64,000 bases of DNA from Sipunculus nudus (lineage: Eukaryota > Annelida > Sipuncula > Golfingiida > Sipunculidae), in the NCBI GenBank assembly GCA_026874595.1, contig CM049318.1, positions 5,967,741-6,031,740 on the forward strand. The letters run 5' to 3'. Below are positions 58,860 to 64,000 of this stretch, one piece after another (within the stretch, counting starts at the first letter, position 1; every line of letters starts with the position of its first letter). The notes below the pieces were generated by a model. The model saw only the letters and a list, made by a program, of their open reading frames with translations, ran no database searches and was not told the DNA's origin. A program made the position numbers and the translations under genes.

Positions 58860-59114
58860 GTGGTACAAATAACTGTACTTGATCTTCAACTGGACTGGGC
58901 GGACCACCTGCGTGTTCATGGTTGTCAAGGGGGTTTTAAACTGTTTTTGGAAAAACGATGCCAACGAAACACATGAGATCGAGCGGCCAATTCTTAGTGG
59001 TACACTTTGAGAAAATATATGAGTCGAAAGGTTTTCTGTTGAGATGGTTTTATTTGTCTAAATCCCGCCGACCTCCAACCACCCCTCCTACGTCAACAAA
59101 TTCTACAACTAAAG
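58860..59114 (+). pseudogene. CUB9, second-half exon with a frameshift
   Basis: The exon lies between AACAAAG and GTAAGT. It starts in frame (VVQITVLDLQLDWADHLRVHG) but reaches TGA at 58974-58976. From 58940 the other frame takes over (RSSGQFLVVHF, GFLLRWFYLS) and is open to the donor, with TAA at 58937-58939 just before. The break is therefore between 58940 and 58973. The length (255) is a multiple of three, unlike every intact sibling (3n+1), which independently confirms a net frame change. The domain cannot be made unless the assembly is wrong. Confidence 0.85.
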
Positions 59115-59220
59115 GTAAGTATGGACATGAAAACGATGATAAATAAAAGCATACAGTTAAAATCTTATAAACTGAACAGAATTCTTTCTCTCAATAACCA
59201 ATAAGGAACCATTCGTTTTT

Positions 59221-60400
59221 AGCTCAGCTGACTGTAAGTTAAGGACTGGCATAGGACTGGCCCGTCGTCCGTTTTGGCGTCCGTTAGTAAGGCACAACTC
59301 GTAAATGCTGGTTGTAGAAATTTCAAAGTGAACATCAAGGGAAGTAAATAATAAATCTCCGTGGAAACCTGAAATTAGGTCACTGTGACCTATATCCTCC
59401 GAGCTATGGGGCTTGAAAGTACCCCCAAGAATAATAATAAAGAAAAATGATACAAATCCTCAAATTTTGATAATTAATGCATGGATTGTCATGAATCTTG
59501 CCTTGAATATTGACCATGACTAGTTTTGTCAGTTCCCGAAAAGTGGTGGCGCCACCTGTGCTTTTAATAGTTTTTTTACTATTAAATGACAACAATCATG
59601 TCAGTTTCTCAGCTGTGATTCCATCTAGTGTCTCAAAACTTGGTGTGTTTATTGATCACAAGTGGATGCCCTATAATAGTCAACCTGTATTCTTTCTGTC
59701 TGTCCATCCGTCCATCCCCACATATTGGTTTCCAGAGGATAACTCCCAGTTGGATTGACATATGGATATCAAACATGAATTACATATGGCCCACCACTAA
59801 AGAAAGAACATTTATGGTTTATGGGTCATGAGGTCAAAGGTCAAGTCACAAGACAAACTTATATTAAAGGAATATGGCTGCGTTTTAAGCCAAGCTTTTC
59901 ATCACAAAACTCCAATCTTCAAGATATTATACTCACCTGCCGATAGGGGAAGATTCTTTTCGATTTGGGATCATAGGGTCAAAAGTCAAGATCACAGGAA
60001 CCATCCATTTACAAATTAGTTTATGGATGATAATTCTGCGTTGGATGGACAGATTGGTTTCAGACTTGATTTATTAATGACGCACCATTTAAGTAGGAAA
60101 CATTTTGATTTTCGGGGTCCAGAGGTCAAAGGTGAAGGTCACAGGAGCCACATCTTTAAATTGATTGTGGATGCACTCTAAATCAAACTTTTTAATCCCA
60201 AACCTTCCATCTTTCGCACAAGGCTTACTTGCCCAAAATGGAAGAAATCTTTAGATTTGAGGTTACCTGGTCAGAGGTCAAGGTCACTGTACCCACTTTT
60301 TTTTAAAGATTGTTACAATAATCTAAATGTTGCAAGTTCAAGGATAATAAGTTCTCAGATTTTTTGGTCACAAGGTCATTGAATAAAGGGACATAAACAG
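59221..60400 (+). repeat. Mixed dispersed repeats between CUB9 and CUB10
   Basis: Begins with AGCTCAGCTGACTGTAAG, a start also seen at 15669 and 62502. It contains a perfect AGGTCAnnnTGACCT (59377-59391), a GGTGGCGCCACC palindrome (near 59546), and several 'aggtcaaaggtcaaggtcaca' units (59831-59843 perfect DR1). Lengthened this intron to about 2 kb versus 0.29 kb in the CUB3-CUB4 copy. Confidence 0.7.
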
Positions 60401-61128
60401 AAGCAATATTATGCCTATTCTTTCACCCTATAAGTTAAGTTTTGCTTTATACAAAAGATTCACAGCAAAGCCCTACCAGTAAACAGTCTCAGTACCTCGC
60501 TACGGCTGTTTAACACCTTGTGATAGCTCTGCGTGTTGGTAAAAACAGGCCATGTGTGTATGTTAACCATAATAAGGCCGCGAGAACGGAGGTCCGATTT
60601 TGATCCGCAACACGCGGTGTGCCAACCAGCGGGAACATTGTATTTCATTTTGGGGCCAAGTCAGTCAAAGCATCTCCTGATTGACACGTGTTGTGTCGCG
60701 CTATGTTTATGTTGACACCACTGATCGCGCCCGGTCCACTGTTTTTAACTCTCGTTTACAGGAGTAAGCAAACGGTTTCAAGGCAATATTTTGGCAGGTT
60801 CAGATTTATTTGAAAGATATGAAGCTATTATTTGTGCTAATTCAACATGCTCTATATGTGATTGGGCCCCTTCAAGGTCACATGAGCGTCATTCTGAAAA
60901 AAAAATCTTTAAAACATCCTTACAGACAAATTCAGCTCAGCGCCGAGACCCCTTGGTCCCTAGATTTCACTTTGACTGGCATATATGTTACCCTTTAATC
61001 GATACACACTTTAGTTTGCTAATTGGTCGAAATGATATCATAACGATTTTTTTTCTCCGACTATTATATCGTATCTCATCAATCAAAGGCAATCTTTAAC
61101 AACATTTAACGGTATTGTTTTACGGCAG
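60401..61128. other. Rest of the CUB9-CUB10 intron
   Basis: No exon recognised. 60470-60740 is somewhat GC-richer, with no domain in any frame. Confidence 0.45.
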
Positions 61129-61262
61129 CATGTAAAGGGAGCAGATTGAAAATCTTTAGTAGTGGTCAATCCAAGGAAGATTTCATCACATCGCCTGTAT
61201 ATCCCAGGGAATATTTGTTCCCGCAGTTATGTTTGTGGCTTATCGTTACAGAAGAGAATAAG
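61129..61262 (+). CDS. CUB10, first-half exon with a GC donor
   Basis: The exon follows TTTTACGGCAG and codes for ACKGSRLKIFSSG, FITSPVYPREY and LCLWLIV. It is intact and ends at AATAAG|GCAAAC, the GC donor also seen in CUB4. The C of CLWC in CUB4 is Leu here. Confidence 0.83.
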
Positions 61263-61556
61263 GCAAACACAATTATAATTATGATTACTTGCATAATTTA
61301 ACGGTAGCTGACATATGTTTTGCTTATGATCGAATCCTGGCAGTGGAAATAATGTGACCATTAAAAATCCGATATGGGGACACAATCTAAGTTTTTTTGT
61401 CGTAAAATGGTCTTGCTCTCATCTGTTTAAGGGGGACTGTTTGATATGATAATAAATCCTCTTTAAACGTGTCTCTCAAGTTTGTATGCATCATATTTAG
61501 AGAAACTGTTAACTAATTTTAAAATAAAAATTATGTTGCCGTCTTTTTTCTCGTAG

Positions 61557-61821
61557 ACTATCGAGTTGACCCTCTATGACCTTGATCTTGATTATGCTTA
61601 ATCTGTTACTATCATCGGAGATCCACAAGGTATAACCAAATTTACCGATAAACAGAATGGGAAGAGACACCTCCGGCTAAGCGCGTCTTTTGTGATTGTG
61701 ACATTTTACACACGTTTTAATTATAAGAGAAAAAAAGGTTTCCGACTTACGTTTTCCGCTATAAACAAGAATCTGGAGGTTACAGATCCACTTTCAACCG
61801 TGCAAGCTGTTCCAGAGCCTG
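61557..61821 (+). pseudogene. CUB10, second-half exon with a nonsense codon
   Basis: The exon lies between TTTTTTCTCGTAG and GTATGTTT, phase preserved (265 bp). It starts TIELTLYDLDLDYA and then has TAA at 61599-61601 where CUB4 has TSV. The rest (SVTIIGDPQG, GKRHLRLSASFVIVTFY, GFRLTFSAINK) is open. A single substitution or small local change may be responsible. Similarity to CUB4 exceeds that of the introns, so loss of function may be recent. Confidence 0.82.
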
Positions 61822-64000
61822 GTATGTTTAAATGTTTTACAAAGTATTGTAAATGTTTTCTTTATGAGAAAGAAAGTTACTAGCACTTATAGCTCCTTAT
61901 CAGAGACAAAATAGTTAATCATAAATAATTATTTGATGCGTTTTGTAAAAGGTACTTTTTCAGATTTTTTCTCTTTATTTTTGAATATGTATGGAAATTC
62001 TTGTATTGTAGAAATATACATTAAGTCTAATAACTTAGATTGATGTCATTTGATACACCTTACGCTACATTTAATCAATTATTATCGACCAAGCTAAGAC
62101 ATCCAAAATAAATAGATCGACCCAGCACTCGAGCACTGGTTGACATTTGATATTTGAATATAAATCAAATAAACATATTCAAAATTGTATACCTGTTGTG
62201 ATGATATATCAGGTAACGACAGTTCCATTATTAGAAACGTGTTAAGTCTTAGGCTATGCGTTTTATCTCAAAGATTTTAAGGTATTTGCAGATCCTGTGA
62301 ATTTATAGTGGAACCATATGCTGTTCAACAAAACGTAGTGTCAGCATTTTCGAACACTATTCTCTTGTAAGTGACATTCAAGTATACGTTTATAGTCGTA
62401 AACGTGTACAATAGACATAGACTTACTAAACTAAAAATGTTAGCTCGGTGTCTGGTTTACCTGATTTCAGTGGTGTGCTACCCGTGATTGATTATTTTTA
62501 GCTCAATTGACTTTGAACAATAACGATCACCCTTTGTATGTCGTCTGTCCGACATTCCGGCCGTTAACAGGGCGCTTTCGTAACTTTATATCCGAAAAAC
62601 TCCTACGCAAACCTCCTTTTAAACCTTGAATTGCTTCATGATAACTGATATTTTATGTGCTGTAGAGGTAAAAACATGATGTGAGCACTGTTAAATTCAG
62701 ATGGGAACAAATCATAATAGCTGTACATAGAACCTTGCGATGTAAAATCCAATGTAGTTCTTGAGGAATACCAATATTTAGTGACTGTGACCTATATTCT
62801 GTGAGCTAAGAAAAATATGTTTTAGCACTGTGAAAGACAGATCGACACAAAACATATATTTGGGTCATCTGGAGCAATTCCGTGACCATGGAGAGCGAAG
62901 ATTGGTTTCTCACTCGAATTGTCCAAAATCCAAAATGGCAGCGATCCGGAATTTTGAATTTTAATTTTCCATGGTTTAGCCTGCAAAACTGTTCAGTTTA
63001 TAGATAATTTTATATTTAATCCCAAATTTATGATTTGATCTATTCTGCGCTTAGCAGCTGCGACGGCCGACGAGTTCAACTCAGAAACTCAAATGATGAG
63101 CTCTATTGTTTCCTTTATCAGGGGATTTGGTTTACTGAATAATAATTGGAAAATCTAGCGAGGATGTCTCTCTCAAAAGTGAGGATTGAAACCAAAAGAT
63201 TACGAAAACAAATATGTTCTCGGTCTTTCAATTTGCAAATTACTTTTTCAAACGTTTTGCCTGCAGAACTGAAAGTTGTTGGATAACTAGGGTCGATGAG
63301 TTTGTTTGTGATGTCAATTTTTTTATATTTAACTCATTTTTAACCTTTTAACTAAGATGGACTCCCATTTCTTGTCAAGAAATGTTACTTTATTTTTAAA
63401 TATATCATACAGCGTTCACGATAGGTTCCCTTGGTCTATTAAGTTTTCAGGTGGATTTGTGTTCGGTAAATGTTAACTAAAATATAAGTATGTCCCTCGC
63501 AAAAATGTTTGGTAAGAAGCACGGCTCTCTCAGTTGGAGACCCGGTTTCGATGCCTGGCATACCAATGAGAGTTTTTGCTGCTTTTCCAATGATATTGTT
63601 TTTTCCCCGTTTCCTTTACTTACACAGACTACCGAGTGCTATCATCTGAGTCATGTGGAATAGCATACATGATTTATTATAACTATCGGTAATAATACAA
63701 GTCGTGTAAAATAATAAGTTTTAAAATCATTAAAGACATGAGGGTGGAAAGCGAACTCAGAGTCTGTATCCATCTGGTTTCAGTAGACTTGGACTCAGTA
63801 TTAGTCGCCTTTAACTCAAGGGCTCTTACCTAAACTAAACTAGCTTGGTCCAAAGCTATAAAATGGAGTGCAATTCCTTTTTAATAGCCTGGACTGCTCT
63901 AATCAATATTTTGAGAGGTTTATTTTTCATCAAATTTTATGAGATTAAGCACTCTGTATTTAGACTAGGTCTCTACCATATTTTAGCATAGTTCTACTAC
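61822..64000. other. Downstream sequence, no CUB exon seen
   Basis: A CUB5-type pair would be expected about 1.7 kb after CUB10, but none is found before the end. 62500-62830 holds a copy of the AGCTCAATTGAC... repeat and one roughly 150 bp unit. 63515-63580 is a weak tRNA-like head (CACGGCTCTCTCAGTTGGAG and GTTTCGATGCC). The rest is unrecognised. Confidence 0.5.

Larger units (their letters stand above)
222..61821 (+). other. Tandem-CUB-domain locus (gene-level)
   Basis: This span covers nineteen CUB exons in one orientation. CUB domains are extracellular beta-sandwich modules used for protein or ligand binding in secreted and membrane proteins. Every domain has the same plan: phase-1 entry, a phase-0 intron inside, phase-1 exit, so any number of domains can be joined or duplicated without breaking frame. 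CUB1-2 resemble CUB7-8 and CUB9-10 resemble CUB3-4, giving a repeating order CUB3-4-5-6-7-8. No signal peptide, transmembrane exon or terminal stop exon was found, so gene borders are unknown. It may be one cubilin-like giant gene or several tandem six-CUB genes. The 5' end lies before the window and the 3' end is unresolved. Confidence 0.8.

Noticed and set aside
1-64000. CRISPR arrays, operons, rRNA genes
   Set aside because: No regularly spaced identical repeats with unique spacers, no rRNA-like conserved blocks, and the gene structure is eukaryotic.

Overview
The window looks like animal nuclear DNA, most likely from a mollusc and probably a bivalve. It is strongly AT-rich. Its genes are split into small exons with GT/AG (twice GC/AG) borders, its introns are long and packed with short dispersed repeats (tRNA-derived SINE-like copies, 140-300 bp tandem units, TA microsatellites), and there is no bacterial-type gene packing. 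The species call is inference from repeat style and CUB-gene architecture, not a database match.

The backbone of the window is a plus-strand array of CUB domains. Each domain is coded by two exons: a first half of 119-134 bp entered in phase 1, a phase-0 intron, and a second half of 220-280 bp leaving in phase 1. I place nineteen exons, making nine complete domains and one half domain: CUB1 (second half) and CUB2 at 0.2-1.35 kb, CUB3 to CUB8 at 18.2-26.2 kb (12 exons, 2283 coding bases, 761 codons), and CUB9 and CUB10 at 58.5-61.8 kb. Sequence similarity shows that CUB1-CUB2 are copies of CUB7-CUB8, and CUB9-CUB10 are copies of CUB3-CUB4. The locus is therefore a tandem array of a six-domain module, with one module complete here. 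CUB9 has a frameshift and CUB10 an in-frame stop, so the downstream module looks like a decaying copy. No second-half exon has a cysteine in its CUB frame, so these domains keep only the first of the two usual CUB disulfides. I cannot tell whether the modules are one giant gene or several tandem genes.

Between the modules lie two large spacers, 1.35-18.2 kb and 26.2-58.6 kb. Both hold copies of an unrecognised, apparently secreted, cysteine-containing exon family (best copy 14.78-15.63 kb; fragments near 4.6 and 55.4 kb). The two downstream copies both sit about 3.1-3.3 kb before a CUB3-type exon. The rest is repeats: a 1,656 bp inverted-repeat transposon with a 6 bp target duplication (7,957-9,612), a family carrying the palindrome GGTGGCGCCACC, a roughly 150 bp repeat carrying perfect estrogen-response-element palindromes, a 38-codon tandem repeat, a roughly 280 bp satellite, and others.

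The least ordinary segment is 48.2-52.98 kb. On the minus strand there is a GC-richer cluster of overlapping or broken reading frames with PSAP and PPxY late-domain-like motifs. It has a TATA/GC-box/CCAAT promoter layout and a poly(A) signal, and is split by about 200 bp tandem repeats carrying CCGGAAGT motifs. I read it as a candidate endogenous viral element or captured gene of unknown family. It abuts a plus-strand DIRS-type tyrosine-recombinase fragment, followed by a 76 bp near-perfect inverted repeat.
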